Shown here: positions 18,410 through 27,522 of the stretch, piece by piece
Position numbering within the stretch: the stretch's first letter is position 1
Layout of the letters: every line of letters begins with the position of its first letter
Assembly (NCBI RefSeq): GCF_006539985.1
Contig: NZ_BJOB01000002.1
Coordinates: 1-64,000, forward strand
Direction of reading: 5' to 3'
Origin: Kurthia gibsonii
GTDB taxonomy: Bacteria > Bacillota > Bacilli > Bacillales_A > Planococcaceae
DNA: 64,000 nucleotides
Program-made: the position numbers and the translations under genes
Notes under the pieces: generated by a model
Told to the model about the DNA's origin: nothing
What the model saw: the letters and a program-made list of their open reading frames with translations, nothing else
The model's database searches: none

Positions 18410-18493
18410 GGCTGGGACATACGTGTAAAAACATTCCCTCATATGAGCCTAAGAAAAACTGGAATCACGCTTTGGCGTGGTTCCAGTTTATTT
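18410..18493 (+). terminator. GGCTGGGACA element with terminator hairpin
   Basis: GGCTGGGACA (18410-18419) is followed 36 bases later by a 15-bp stem (18456-18470 with 18475-18489, loop TTTG) and T-rich sequence. It serves the rhodanese gene and probably also the convergent tcaA-like gene. Both parts have relatives elsewhere in the window (24246 for the decamer; 26812 and 34090 for the stem). Confidence 0.75.
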
Positions 18494-18498
18494 TGTGC

Positions 18499-19857
18499 TT
18501 AAAAATAAAAATCTTTTTTCGCTTGTACGCGCTTCTTTTTACTTTCATCGAAGTACGAATACCACGTAACGTAATGGAAATCTCGTTGGTTTTCATCTTT
18601 CTTTACATGTTTAACTTTCTCGACTTTTTCAATTTTTAGTGTAGGAAGAATGGTATCTAATTGAATTTCATTTGAGTCGAATCCTACTACACCACCAGGA
18701 TGCAAAATCATATACGTTTGTAATTCCTGTTGGGATAATTGATCTAGACGTATTCCGTTTTGTAGATACATTTTTGTGAGGTCATGTGAGCTAGAAGCGA
18801 CTTCCTTTACATCAAATTTTTTAGTTTGTTGATTATAGTCGAATCGAACGCCCATCATTTTCTCGTTCTTTAACGACATATACAAACAGATGCCTGTAAT
18901 CTCATTTCGATCATTGTAGTAAAGCATTTTCGTCGTTTCTTCTAAGTTATGAATCGGTACCTTTTGTTTTGCCTTTTTGTTATATGCTTTGAGATGATTT
19001 TTTAGTTCTTTTAGTTGTTTAGGGGTTACCAAGTAGTTCCCGTAAAAAAATGCATCTTCTTTATGCAATTGACTCTGTGTTTTTCGTACATCTTTCCAAG
19101 GATAATGGATTGTATAAATGAATTCATTTTCGTCGTATACAGGTAGTGCTACCGCATGATTCGATACAAATTCAGTCAGAGGTGCGGTCTTTTTGCCAAG
19201 TGTAATCTCTGTTTGTAATAACGGAACTTCTCTCTCTGGTAAAAGATAATTTGCGGGAATAGTAGAAGACAGTTCGGTTTGCGCTGCTGAAACTTCTCGA
19301 CTCATCGTCTTTTTTTCATCTAAATACGTTGGTGCAATATTCACATCGATTTTATAAATACCTGGAATTAAATTATTTATATTGGTATTTTTAATCGAAA
19401 GTTCAATATTTGCTGTTGGTTGAACGAGAGCCGTCTTTTTCGCACGTATTTGATAAGGTTTGAAGTAAGAATTATTTTTCACCGCTTTAAAATACGGCAA
19501 TACATATACCTCTCCCTTTTTCTTCACAAGTTCAATTAATGCATTCACTTCTTCTTCTGAAATAGATGTGCCATCATGATGTGTTATGATCTTTTGTAGT
19601 TCACCTTCATCTCGTTCATCGAGTGCCTGTTCAAAGCGTTCAACCATTTTATCTTTTGAATGATTCGCACGATTTGCAGAAACGATTAAAAAAGTACTCG
19701 ATAGTGCAAGACATAGACCAGTAAAAATCATTGTAAAAAGTAAAATTCTTTTAGTATAAGGAGAATGTACTTTTTCACCACATACGTTACATCGCAATGT
19801 ATTATCCGGTAGTTCATGTAGACATTTAGGACAATGTGTAGGTTTATTCTTTAACAA
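18499..19857 (-). CDS. TcaA/YvbJ-like zinc-ribbon membrane protein (second of pair)
   Basis: Predicted single-pass membrane protein of 452 aa. An N-terminal cytoplasmic zinc ribbon (CPKC, then CNVC) is followed by one transmembrane helix at about residues 37-60 and a large extracellular part made of several beta-rich domains. This architecture is that of TcaA, which in Staphylococcus aureus influences glycopeptide susceptibility and cell-wall stress, and of B. subtilis YvbJ. Sequence identity looks low, so the function is inferred from architecture. The start is TTG at 19857, eight bases after GGGAGGT, and it overlaps the end of its upstream paralogue by 14 bases. The two are therefore translationally coupled. 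Confidence 0.72.
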   Translation of the reverse strand: MLKNKPTHCPKCLHELPDNTLRCNVCGEKVHSPYTKRILLFTMIFTGLCLALSSTFLIVSANRANHSKDKMVERFEQALDERDEGELQKIITHHDGTSISEEEVNALIELVKKKGEVYVLPYFKAVKNNSYFKPYQIRAKKTALVQPTANIELSIKNTNINNLIPGIYKIDVNIAPTYLDEKKTMSREVSAAQTELSSTIPANYLLPEREVPLLQTEITLGKKTAPLTEFVSNHAVALPVYDENEFIYTIHYPWKDVRKTQSQLHKEDAFFYGNYLVTPKQLKELKNHLKAYNKKAKQKVPIHNLEETTKMLYYNDRNEITGICLYMSLKNEKMMGVRFDYNQQTKKFDVKEVASSSHDLTKMYLQNGIRLDQLSQQELQTYMILHPGGVVGFDSNEIQLDTILPTLKIEKVEKVKHVKKDENQRDFHYVTWYSYFDESKKKRVQAKKDFYF

Positions 19858-21259
19858 TTTCAGCTACCTCCCAGCTATAGTCTCTTTTTTTAAGGTCAAC
19901 TTTTAATTGTAAATTATATGAAGATAGGTGCAAGATGACGCGATTTTCATTTTTTACGTCAATGGATTTAATTTTTTGTTGTGGATAGTTGAATAAATAA
20001 GCATATTCGGATGAAATTTCGGCAAATAACGCGTTTTGTAGATGCATGTTAAAAAGTGCTTTTAAATCTTCTTGCGATAAGTAAAGTGGGTTTAAAGTTA
20101 AATAGCGCATCCACTTATTTGCTTTTTCATCACTTTCAAATACAGCGTGATTGTTTTGATAATAGGATAAATTGTGTAATTCAAAATGATGTTTAGATGA
20201 CTTAAATAAGAAATGTGCTGTTAGATGCGTTTTTTTTGCATCATTTACATAATACTGTGCAATTACACCATTCAATTCATTTTTCTTATTCAGAGCAGGT
20301 ATGACGGAAATAAGAGAAAAATCTTCATTTATAATGGGAATCCTATTCATTTTCTTTTTGAAAGACATAGTTGTAAATGCTTGTTCATCTTTTAACAAAG
20401 CTTTTTTTAGTGTTGCCTCTAGTTGTTTTTGTTGTTTCACTGTTAAAAATCTTAGGTTTATAAAATCAGTAAACTGCTCTATACTCGATTCCTTCTGATG
20501 TAAATCTCCCCAAGGTGCATGAAAAGTATATTCCACTCGAAATGGTTCTTGTGCATAAACTGAAATGGGGCTATTCATCATTAAGTGAGAAAGTGATGTT
20601 TGTACGCTTTGCTTTTTGACAGTTATAAACGGTAAAATCGATTCAAAAACAGAATTAAATTTGAATGAAACCGTTGTTTCTGTGATTTCAGGTATCATAT
20701 CTGGACTTGATAGTGGTGCACTTACAACTGTGCTTGAAGGAAAAGAATCAGATAGCATTGTTACGCGAACTGGGTAGACCCCTGGGATTAATGGTTCTTT
20801 TACTTGATGAAAAGCATAGCTCATGTTACGTCTCTTTTTGATTAATGAAACAGAAGGTGCCGTTACGCGATAGGGTTTTATATGTGAATTTGTTTTAATA
20901 GGACGAAATAAAGCGACTGTTTGCACTTCACCAAGCGTTGAAATTAATTGGATGAGTGCTTTTGCTTCATGTGCTTGAACTTTTGTTTGATCTTCATGAA
21001 TTAATAATTTTTGTAAAGTACGTTCATCTCGTTCGCTAACCGCTTTTTCAAACTGCGACATGACATTTTCTTTTGAATAATTCGCTCGTTGCAATGAAAA
21101 AAATAAAAAAGAAGTAGAGCAGAGTAAACATAAACAAATAAAAGCGGTTGTAATACGAATGATTTTCTTTTTATTTACGGGTTGTTTTGTATGACAAATT
21201 GAGCATGTTTTTTCATTCTTTTGAAGTACATGTAAACATTTTACGCAAACTTTTTCCAT
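19844..21259 (-). CDS. TcaA/YvbJ-like zinc-ribbon membrane protein (first of pair)
   Basis: Paralogue of the following gene. It has a zinc ribbon (CVKC, then CSIC), a transmembrane helix at about residues 33-56, and an extracellular region opening with the shared pattern QRANYSKENVMSQFEKAVSERDERTLQKLL (18 or more of these positions recur in the partner). PGVYPV near residue 165 corresponds to PGIYKI in the partner. Length is 471 aa from the ATG at 21259, nine bases after AGGAG; the ATG at 21265 would be too close to the site. It faces a divergent Ig-like surface protein, which suggests a small cell-envelope locus. Ligand and role are unknown. Confidence 0.72.
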   Translation of the reverse strand: MEKVCVKCLHVLQKNEKTCSICHTKQPVNKKKIIRITTAFICLCLLCSTSFLFFSLQRANYSKENVMSQFEKAVSERDERTLQKLLIHEDQTKVQAHEAKALIQLISTLGEVQTVALFRPIKTNSHIKPYRVTAPSVSLIKKRRNMSYAFHQVKEPLIPGVYPVRVTMLSDSFPSSTVVSAPLSSPDMIPEITETTVSFKFNSVFESILPFITVKKQSVQTSLSHLMMNSPISVYAQEPFRVEYTFHAPWGDLHQKESSIEQFTDFINLRFLTVKQQKQLEATLKKALLKDEQAFTTMSFKKKMNRIPIINEDFSLISVIPALNKKNELNGVIAQYYVNDAKKTHLTAHFLFKSSKHHFELHNLSYYQNNHAVFESDEKANKWMRYLTLNPLYLSQEDLKALFNMHLQNALFAEISSEYAYLFNYPQQKIKSIDVKNENRVILHLSSYNLQLKVDLKKRDYSWEVAEIVKE

Positions 21260-21383
21260 AATCATCCACTCCTTCTAATTAGAAGTATAGCGAATTCAAA
21301 TTTCCTTTACAATCAATGTTTTACAAAAATCGGTTAAGGGAAAAGTTCAAAGACATAAATGAAATAGTAGGAGGAGATAACTT

Positions 21384-22907
21384 TTGAAACAACCTAAGAT
21401 GATACTCCTATTTACGCTCTTTTTTTGTTGTTCTATTTTTTATGTACAGCAAACAAAAGCAGCAAGTGAACCTGTTGTTCGTGCTAATGAAATCGAACGG
21501 GGCATTTGGCAAGTCGACACACCACGACCTACAGCTAAACAATTAATGAAATTATATGCAATTGAAGTAATTGGAAGTACAAAACGTGTCATTGTAGATG
21601 ATGCCTCAGTTAATTATCATCAAACAGGAACGTACACAATTCGTTTTTTAATAGATGGTCAAGTTCTTGCGACTGTGCCGATGATTATACAAGAACAAAC
21701 ACCTCTCCCAGTCCCTTATGATTTGTTATTCGAACGTGACCTTGATGAAAAAGAGTCACTCAAAACATTTATGATGGCGGCACTTTTTGGTGAAAAAATG
21801 GCTGATTATACACTTGAATGGCTTGCACAACCACCTGTATTGAATGAAGTTGGAACCTACATAGCGCCACTTCGCCTGATAGATTCCTATGGACGACAAG
21901 TACAAAAAACTGCAACGATTCGCGTACTTAACCGGAAAAAGCCACAATTCACAATTGATCGTAAGCATGTTTACTATCATCAAGGAGAGCGCATGACACA
22001 AGACCAAGTAATAAAGGATGCAAATATTACAGTACAAGAACGTTCCACTGTAACAGAGGTTCAAATTGATTTATCACAGGTGAATCGTTTTAAAGAGGGA
22101 CGATATACGGCAATGGTCACAGCAAAAGATACAGCAGGAAATGAAGCAACACCTCAAGAAATATTCATTCATATCGGGCGAAAAGAGATGAATGAATTAC
22201 AATATGAGTTAGGCGAGCCAATCTCGATACAGAAATTAAAGCGTGATTTAGCTCCTTTATCAATTCAAGGAATGGACTTAACACAAGTCGACTTAAAAAA
22301 AATTGGACATTATGAATTACCTGTCTATTTAAATAACCGCCAAACTAAACAAATTCCTCTCACAATTCTAGATACAACCCCTCCAACTATTTCAATCCAA
22401 AAGAAAAAATATGTGTATGAACAAGGTGATGACATAACTGTAGAAAAAATTTTAAAAGACTTACAAGCGACAATTCGTGACTATGACCGAAAGGATTTAA
22501 CATTAGAATTATCAAAACCAATTGAAGAAATTCGTCGATCAGGGAAGCATAAAATACAACTAATCGGACGTGACAGAAGTGGAAATGAAACCTTTATCCC
22601 TGTTCAAGTCGATGTCTTAGAACATGCATGGATTAGTTCGGGACAACGTGGAGATTCGAAAAATACAAACAAATTATTTAAAACAAAAACGATTACAGCT
22701 GAAGCGAATCAAGTAGGGCAAGAAACAGAAATTTTAAAAGCGAATCATCATACAACAACGGTGAAAACGAGTGACTCGCCTATTCTGCCCATTAAAAAGT
22801 GGCTACCCATTGGAGTTTTTCTTTTATTAATTGGTATGCTCGTATTTCTTCGCACGAAGCGAGTATTTCGAAAAAATACGTTCTTTCATCGTCGCTCTTT
22901 AAAATGA
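21384..22907 (+). CDS. Secreted Ig-like repeat protein with C-terminal membrane anchor
   Basis: Predicted surface protein of 507 aa. A signal peptide (hydrophobic from about residue 6, likely cut after TKAAS near 28) is followed by three to four bacterial Ig-like modules. These modules have the repeating theme VGTY-x-LID-G (VGTYIAPLRLIDSYGRQ, EGRYTAMVTAKDTAGNE, SGKHKIQLIGRDRSGNE). A transmembrane helix at about 471-489 and a basic tail with RTKR and HRRS close the protein. There is no LPXTG motif, so anchoring is by the helix. The start is TTG at 21384 after GGAGGAGAT. It is divergent from the TcaA-like pair, with only 124 bases between them, and probably shares regulation with it. No enzymatic motif is seen. 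Confidence 0.75.
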   Translation: MKQPKMILLFTLFFCCSIFYVQQTKAASEPVVRANEIERGIWQVDTPRPTAKQLMKLYAIEVIGSTKRVIVDDASVNYHQTGTYTIRFLIDGQVLATVPMIIQEQTPLPVPYDLLFERDLDEKESLKTFMMAALFGEKMADYTLEWLAQPPVLNEVGTYIAPLRLIDSYGRQVQKTATIRVLNRKKPQFTIDRKHVYYHQGERMTQDQVIKDANITVQERSTVTEVQIDLSQVNRFKEGRYTAMVTAKDTAGNEATPQEIFIHIGRKEMNELQYELGEPISIQKLKRDLAPLSIQGMDLTQVDLKKIGHYELPVYLNNRQTKQIPLTILDTTPPTISIQKKKYVYEQGDDITVEKILKDLQATIRDYDRKDLTLELSKPIEEIRRSGKHKIQLIGRDRSGNETFIPVQVDVLEHAWISSGQRGDSKNTNKLFKTKTITAEANQVGQETEILKANHHTTTVKTSDSPILPIKKWLPIGVFLLLIGMLVFLRTKRVFRKNTFFHRRSLK

Positions 22908-22979
22908 GAAACCTGCTTTTTTCAAGTTTCCACATGTGATACTATATGAAAGGAAATAAAGAACGGAGATGAAGCAAAT

Positions 22980-24230
22980 ATGGCATTTATGTCAACATTA
23001 CACACCGATACAATGGAGTTTGCTAAAAAAGTAGAGGCGAAAATCAAACCTCAATTTGAACGAGTAGAAGAATTGGCTTTTTATAATCAACAAAAAGTAC
23101 TACATGCATTTGCTAAAAATCATGTGAGTGAAAACCACTTTGCAGGAACAACAGGTTATGGTTACGATGACGAAGGTCGCGATAATTTAGAACGTGTTTA
23201 TGCAGATGTTTTTGGTGCAGAAGCAGCGCTCGTACGCCAACAAATTATTTCAGGTACACATGCCATCACATTAAGTTTATTTGGCGTATTACGTCCAGGA
23301 GATGAATTAATGTATGTTACAGGGCAACCGTATGATACATTACAATCTATTGTAGATGGCGGTGATCAAGATACAGGGTCATTAAAAGACTTTGGTATTG
23401 ATTATCAACATATTGATTTAACAGCAGATAACAAAGTAGACTGGACAGCTGTAGAACAAGCTGTATCAAGTAAAACACGCGTTATGGCGATTCAGCGCTC
23501 AAAAGGTTATGCAGAACGTCCTTCATTTACAATTGATGAGGTAGGAGAAATCATTCGAAAAATTCGTGCGATTAAAGAAGATGTCATTATTTTCGTCGAT
23601 AATTGCTACGGTGAATTTGTAGAAGCGATGGAGCCAACAGAGTTAGGTGCCGATTTAATGGCGGGTTCATTAATTAAAAATCCTGGCGGTGGTTTAGCAA
23701 AAGTGGGTGGCTATATTGCAGGGAAAGCGAAATACGTCGAGCAATGTGCCTATCGTATGACAACACCAGGGATTGGTGCAGAAGCAGGTCCATCATTGAA
23801 TACATTGACAGATATGTATCAAGGCTTCTTCTTAGCTCCACATGTCGTATCGCAAGCAGTAAAGGGTGCTATTTTTGCAGCAGCTGCATTAGAAGAGATT
23901 GGGATGGTAGCGGAACCGAAGTTTGATGCAAAACGTACAGATTTAATTCAATCTGTGCAATTCCAAACACCAGAGCAAATGATTCAGTTCTGTCAAACAG
24001 TTCAAAAGAACTCACCTGTCAATGCACAGTTTGCACCAGAGCCAGCATTATTACCAGGTTATACGGATGATGTGATTATGGCAGCAGGAACATTTGTACA
24101 AGGTGCCAGTATTGAGTTTTCAGCAGATGGACCGATTCGCGCACCTTATACGGTGTATATGCAAGGTGGATTAACATATGAACATGTAAAATTCGCCATT
24201 TTAAGTGCGGTACAGGAATTACAAGCATAA
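22980..24230 (+). CDS. ynbB: YnbB family PLP-dependent protein (aluminum resistance/methionine gamma-lyase-like)
   Basis: Cystathionine/methionine gamma-lyase-like fold-type I PLP enzyme, 416 aa. The family stretch HFAGTTGYGYDDEGRDNLER near residue 57 and the lysine in LIKNPGGGLAKVGGY near residue 232 (likely Schiff-base lysine) support the assignment. Position just upstream of glnR is the same as in B. subtilis. The reaction is not established; the old name aluminum resistance protein is historical. The ATG at 22980 follows CGGAG by 11 bases. Confidence 0.88.
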   Translation: MAFMSTLHTDTMEFAKKVEAKIKPQFERVEELAFYNQQKVLHAFAKNHVSENHFAGTTGYGYDDEGRDNLERVYADVFGAEAALVRQQIISGTHAITLSLFGVLRPGDELMYVTGQPYDTLQSIVDGGDQDTGSLKDFGIDYQHIDLTADNKVDWTAVEQAVSSKTRVMAIQRSKGYAERPSFTIDEVGEIIRKIRAIKEDVIIFVDNCYGEFVEAMEPTELGADLMAGSLIKNPGGGLAKVGGYIAGKAKYVEQCAYRMTTPGIGAEAGPSLNTLTDMYQGFFLAPHVVSQAVKGAIFAAAALEEIGMVAEPKFDAKRTDLIQSVQFQTPEQMIQFCQTVQKNSPVNAQFAPEPALLPGYTDDVIMAAGTFVQGASIEFSADGPIRAPYTVYMQGGLTYEHVKFAILSAVQELQA

Positions 24231-24243
24231 AATAGTGTGTTTA

Positions 24244-24330
24244 GAGGCTGGGACAGAACAAATCCCGTATGATTTCGAAAAAAATCATACGGGATTTGCT
24301 CTGTTTAAATTACTTTTGTCTCAGGCTCTG
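24244..24330 (+). terminator. GGCTGGGACA element with nested terminator
   Basis: GGCTGGGACA (24246-24255) pairs imperfectly with TGTCTCAGGCT (24317-24327), enclosing a perfect 16-bp stem (24260-24275 with 24282-24297) whose core CCGTATGATTT also occurs at 6162-6199. The inner stem follows ynbB by 29 bases and is its likely terminator. The outer arms make a two-tier structure. Confidence 0.7.
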
Positions 24331-24407
24331 CATATTCACTATTTTGAAAGCAAACAAGAAAGATACGCTATATCTATAAAATATAAAGTATAAAGTATGC
24401 ACATTAA

Positions 24408-24809
24408 CAACTGATAACCAAAAAATGGAGCGATTATATAGGTTTAAAACCGTCATCTAAATATCGAAAAATTATTATTCAAGTACCTACTAGACTAATA
24501 GAAAAAATGCACATATCGACTACAAATGGAGATATTCAAGTACCTCAAATGAATATTCAAGAAATGAGTTTATCTTCAAATGGTGGTAATCTTTTATTTG
24601 AAAAACTAAATGTAAGAAAAAAACTTAATCTAGAAAATAAAAATGGTACTGTAAAAGGAAGTATTATTGGTAATGAATCGGATTTTTCTATTCATTCCAA
24701 AGTTAAGAAGAGTAAGAGCAATATAAAAAGTAATAATGGAAATAAAGAAAAGCAGCTTCATTTAATAGGAAATAATAGTAAAGTAAATGTTGAATTTACT
24801 AAAGAATAA
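24408..24809 (+). pseudogene. Remnant of a DUF4097-family protein gene
   Basis: From about 24408 the frame reads through 133 residues without a stop. They resemble the beta-helical DUF4097 (LiaG-like) domain: IIIQVP, ISTTNGDIQVPQM, LSSNGGNLLFEKL and KNGTVKGSIIG are typical turns. The only in-frame ATG (24507) falls inside this domain and has no ribosome site. A stop (24405) interrupts the frame upstream, where a signal or membrane segment would be expected. The N-terminal part is missing, so the gene looks broken. The composition is more AT-rich and lysine/asparagine-rich than its neighbours. A short functional protein cannot be fully excluded. Confidence 0.55.
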
Positions 24810-24840
24810 AATAAACTAGCTATTTCATAATTCAAACTTA

Positions 24841-24884
24841 AAAAAAGACTAAGGTGCAAATAAATATAACCTTAGTCTTTTTTT
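24841..24884 (+). terminator. Intrinsic terminator after DUF4097 remnant
   Basis: A 15-bp stem (24841-24855 with 24869-24883) running from an A-tract into a T-tract, able to work in both directions. It insulates the glnR promoter. Confidence 0.85.
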
Positions 24885-24936
24885 ATAAGAATTTGTATTC
24901 ATCTATATAAAAGAATGAATTGTTCGAAAAAAGTTA

Positions 24937-24953
24937 TGTTAGTTTTTCTAACA
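24937..24953. promoter_or_regulatory. GlnR/TnrA operator 1
   Basis: TGTTA-N7-TAACA matches the GlnR/TnrA consensus TGTNA-N7-TNACA exactly. It lies six bases upstream of the -35 hexamer of the glnRA promoter. Confidence 0.85.
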
Positions 24954-24958
24954 TTTAA

Positions 24959-24987
24959 TTGACAACAAAGCTAACATCTAATAAAAT
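24959..24987 (+). promoter_or_regulatory. glnRA sigma-A promoter with overlapping operator 2
   Basis: TTGACA (24959-24964), 17 bases, TAAAAT (24982-24987). A second, degenerate operator (TGACA-N7-TAACA, 24960-24976) overlaps the -35, exactly 23 bases downstream of operator 1. This mirrors the two-site arrangement of the B. subtilis glnRA promoter. Confidence 0.8.
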
Positions 24988-25015
24988 AAAAGACATGGAA
25001 GGCGTGGTGAAGTAC

Positions 25016-25393
25016 ATGAATCGCGAAATCAGACGAACAATGCCGCTGTTGCCAATTAGTATTGTCATGCAATTAACTGATTTAACAGCACGTCAAATTC
25101 GTTACTATGAAGAGCATGAATTGGTTCAGCCTGCCCGCACTGAAGGTAATCGCCGTATGTTCTCATTGAATGACGTCGATATACTTTTAGAAATTAAAGA
25201 TTTATTAGATCAAGGTATTAACATGGCAGGTATTAAAAAAGTATTTGCAATGAAGAATCAACCTTTAGAGCAACAGAAAAAAGATATTACGGATGCCGAT
25301 TTAAGAAGAATCTTACGAGAAGAAATGCAACAAGCACAGCGTATGCAACGAACATCCATTAGACAAGGTGATTTATCTCGATTCTTCCAATAA
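25016..25393 (+). CDS. glnR: Nitrogen metabolism repressor GlnR
   Basis: MerR-family repressor of glutamine synthetase and other nitrogen genes, 125 aa. The DNA-binding domain ([20 protein letters not shown], then [12 protein letters not shown]) is nearly identical to known GlnR. The C-terminal tail [10 protein letters not shown] is the conserved segment that senses feedback-inhibited glutamine synthetase. I chose the ATG at 25016 because [13 protein letters not shown] aligns with the family N-terminus; frames opening further upstream run through the promoter. It is cotranscribed with glnA. Confidence 0.94.
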   Translation: MNREIRRTMPLLPISIVMQLTDLTARQIRYYEEHELVQPARTEGNRRMFSLNDVDILLEIKDLLDQGINMAGIKKVFAMKNQPLEQQKKDITDADLRRILREEMQQAQRMQRTSIRQGDLSRFFQ

Positions 25394-25444
25394 GTAAGTC
25401 GAGTTTGTCAATAAAAATGAAAACAATTAGGAGTGTGGAGAAAC

Positions 25445-26779
25445 ATGGGGAAATATACGAAAGATGATATTCGTCGATTAGTACAAGAAAAAGAAGTGAA
25501 ATTTATTCGTTTACAATTCACAGACATTTTAGGAACAATCAAAAACGTTGAAATTCCTGTATCACAATTAGAAAAAGCATTAGACAATAAAATGATGTTT
25601 GATGGTTCTTCAATTGAAGGGTTTGTACGTATTGAAGAATCAGATATGTATCTATTCCCAGATTTAGATACATTCATGATTTTCCCTTGGACAGTGGACA
25701 AAGGTGCTGTATGTCGTTTTATCTGTGATGTTTATAATCCAGATGGTACACCGTTTGCAGGAGACCCACGTAATAACTTACGCCGCATTATTAAACGCAT
25801 GGAAGACATGGGCTTCACAGATTTCAACTTAGGACCAGAACCAGAATTTTTCCTATTTAAATTAGATGAAAAAGGCGAACCAACTCTAGAGTTAAATGAC
25901 CACGGCGGTTATTTCGACTTAGCACCAACAGATCTTGGTGAAAACTGTCGTCGTGATATCGTATTAGAATTAGAAGAGATGGGCTTTGAAATTGAAGCTT
26001 CTCACCATGAAGTGGCACCAGGGCAACATGAGATTGACTTCAAATATGCGGATGTATTAACAGCTTGTGATAACATTCAAACATTCAAATTAGTTGTAAA
26101 AACAATTGCACGTAAACATGGTTTACACGCAACATTCATGCCAAAACCAATCTTTGGTTTAAGTGGTTCAGGTATGCACTGTAACGTTTCACTATTTACA
26201 GATGGTAAAAACATGTTCGTAGACGAAGAAGCACCAATGCAATTATCAGAAACAGCAATGCAATTCATGGCTGGCGTATTAAAACACGTTGAAGGTTTTA
26301 CAGCGGTGACAAACCCAACAGTAAACTCTTACAAACGTCTTGTACCAGGTTATGAAGCACCTTGCTATATCGCATGGTCAGGTCAAAACCGTTCACCATT
26401 AGTTCGTATTCCAGCTTCACGTGGTTTATCTACACGTATCGAAGTGCGTTCAGTAGACCCTGCAGCAAACCCATATTTAGCACTTGCTGTTATTTTAGAA
26501 TCAGGTCTAAACGGAATCGAAAACAAATTAACACCACCACCAGCAGTAGATCGTAACATCTATGTGATGAGTGCAGAAGAACGCGAAGAAGCAGGTATTG
26601 GTAACTTACCAGTTAATTTAGATGATGCATTGCAAGCACTTGCTAAAGACCCAGTTGTACAAGGGGCTCTAGGTTCTCACATTTATGAAAACTTTAGAGA
26701 AGCAAAAGAAATCGAGTTCGATATGTTTAGAACACAAGTTCACCAATGGGAACGCGATCAATATTTAAAAACATATTAA
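25445..26779 (+). CDS. glnA: Glutamine synthetase type I
   Basis: ATP-dependent synthesis of glutamine from glutamate and ammonia; dodecameric GSI-alpha type. It has 444 aa and matches Bacillus GlnA almost throughout: [20 protein letters not shown] with the regulatory arginine at residue 62, [14 protein letters not shown], and [17 protein letters not shown]. In its feedback-inhibited form it is the partner that activates GlnR. The ATG at 25445 (MGKYTKDD) aligns with the family start; a GTG at 25433 would sit inside the AGGAGTG ribosome site. A terminator follows. Confidence 0.97.
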   Translation: MGKYTKDDIRRLVQEKEVKFIRLQFTDILGTIKNVEIPVSQLEKALDNKMMFDGSSIEGFVRIEESDMYLFPDLDTFMIFPWTVDKGAVCRFICDVYNPDGTPFAGDPRNNLRRIIKRMEDMGFTDFNLGPEPEFFLFKLDEKGEPTLELNDHGGYFDLAPTDLGENCRRDIVLELEEMGFEIEASHHEVAPGQHEIDFKYADVLTACDNIQTFKLVVKTIARKHGLHATFMPKPIFGLSGSGMHCNVSLFTDGKNMFVDEEAPMQLSETAMQFMAGVLKHVEGFTAVTNPTVNSYKRLVPGYEAPCYIAWSGQNRSPLVRIPASRGLSTRIEVRSVDPAANPYLALAVILESGLNGIENKLTPPPAVDRNIYVMSAEEREEAGIGNLPVNLDDALQALAKDPVVQGALGSHIYENFREAKEIEFDMFRTQVHQWERDQYLKTY

Positions 26780-26811
26780 TTAGGTAGAATCCAACTCTAT
26801 CTAACTACAAT

Positions 26812-26850
26812 AAAAGCCGGAATTACGCTGTGACGTGATTCCGGCTTTTT
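26812..26850 (+). terminator. Intrinsic terminator of glnRA
   Basis: A 16-bp stem (26812-26827 with 26834-26849, one G-U pair) with A- and T-tracts, usable by the convergent lipoprotein gene too. It shares the pattern GGAATyACG/CGTGATTCC with the terminators at 18456 and 34090. Confidence 0.9.
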
Positions 26851-26884
26851 GCTTTGAGCTAAAAGGATAATATTTTTTACCTAA

Positions 26885-27400
26885 TTATTCACTGCTCGCT
26901 GTAGAGGTAGGTGCTGGAATATCAAAATGAATTTCTGTTTGGTCTGCTGTAAAATTTGGTTTATATACGAGTTCATATGAACTGGCTGGCTTCACATCAA
27001 AATATAGTTTTCCATCTGCTTGTTTCCCACGATTGACTTCTTCTGATAAAGGCAATTCTTCATAACCATGATAACCAATTGCTTTTTCACCTTTTGAAAC
27101 GAGGACGAAATCATGTCGATCGATAAAAATAGAATCTTTACTATTATTTCGTACGTCCACATCAATCGTCACGATTTTTCCTTTTTTCGATTTTGTAAAT
27201 TGTATGGGATCTGTCTGTTTTGCTTCTGTAATTTTGATAATGACATCATCAATTTTTAATGTATCACCTAATTGATAGGCCTCATCTGTTTTTGTTGAAC
27301 TGCTTCGCTCCTCACCGCTCACTTTTTCAACAGAAGTTTGATTGCATGCTGTTAATAATAGAAGAACAGTAATCGGTAATGTATAAAATATTTTTTTCAT
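26885..27400 (-). CDS. DUF4352 lipoprotein
   Basis: Lipoprotein of 171 aa. The lipobox LLTAC puts the modified cysteine at residue 19. After a serine/threonine-rich linker comes one Ig-like DUF4352 domain (QLGDTLKIDDVIIKITEAK, VTIDVDVRNNSKDSI, GKLYFDVK), a fold common in Firmicute surface lipoproteins with little known function. The start is ATG at 27400 behind AAAGGGGA; a frame opening 21 bases earlier lacks a ribosome site. It faces the divergent secreted protein at 27523. Confidence 0.78.
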   Translation of the reverse strand: MKKIFYTLPITVLLLLTACNQTSVEKVSGEERSSSTKTDEAYQLGDTLKIDDVIIKITEAKQTDPIQFTKSKKGKIVTIDVDVRNNSKDSIFIDRHDFVLVSKGEKAIGYHGYEELPLSEEVNRGKQADGKLYFDVKPASSYELVYKPNFTADQTEIHFDIPAPTSTASSE

Positions 27401-27522
27401 GCCGAGTCCCCTTTCATTCAATTGCTACGATACAAGCGTAATTACTTACACCATACCCGAATACGTTTTAATCTATGCACAAGGTGGGTATGGAGATTAG
27501 GAAAGGGAGCGTGGAAAAGTAG

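Noticed and set aside
18499..21259. Calling the TcaA-like pair glycopeptide-resistance genes
   Set aside because: Only the architecture is shared. Nothing in the sequence shows a role in antibiotic response.
22640..22907. Possible LPXTG-type sorting signal at the C-terminus of the Ig-like protein
   Set aside because: A helix and basic tail are present but no LPXTG or NPQTN-like motif; SPILPIKKW does not fit.
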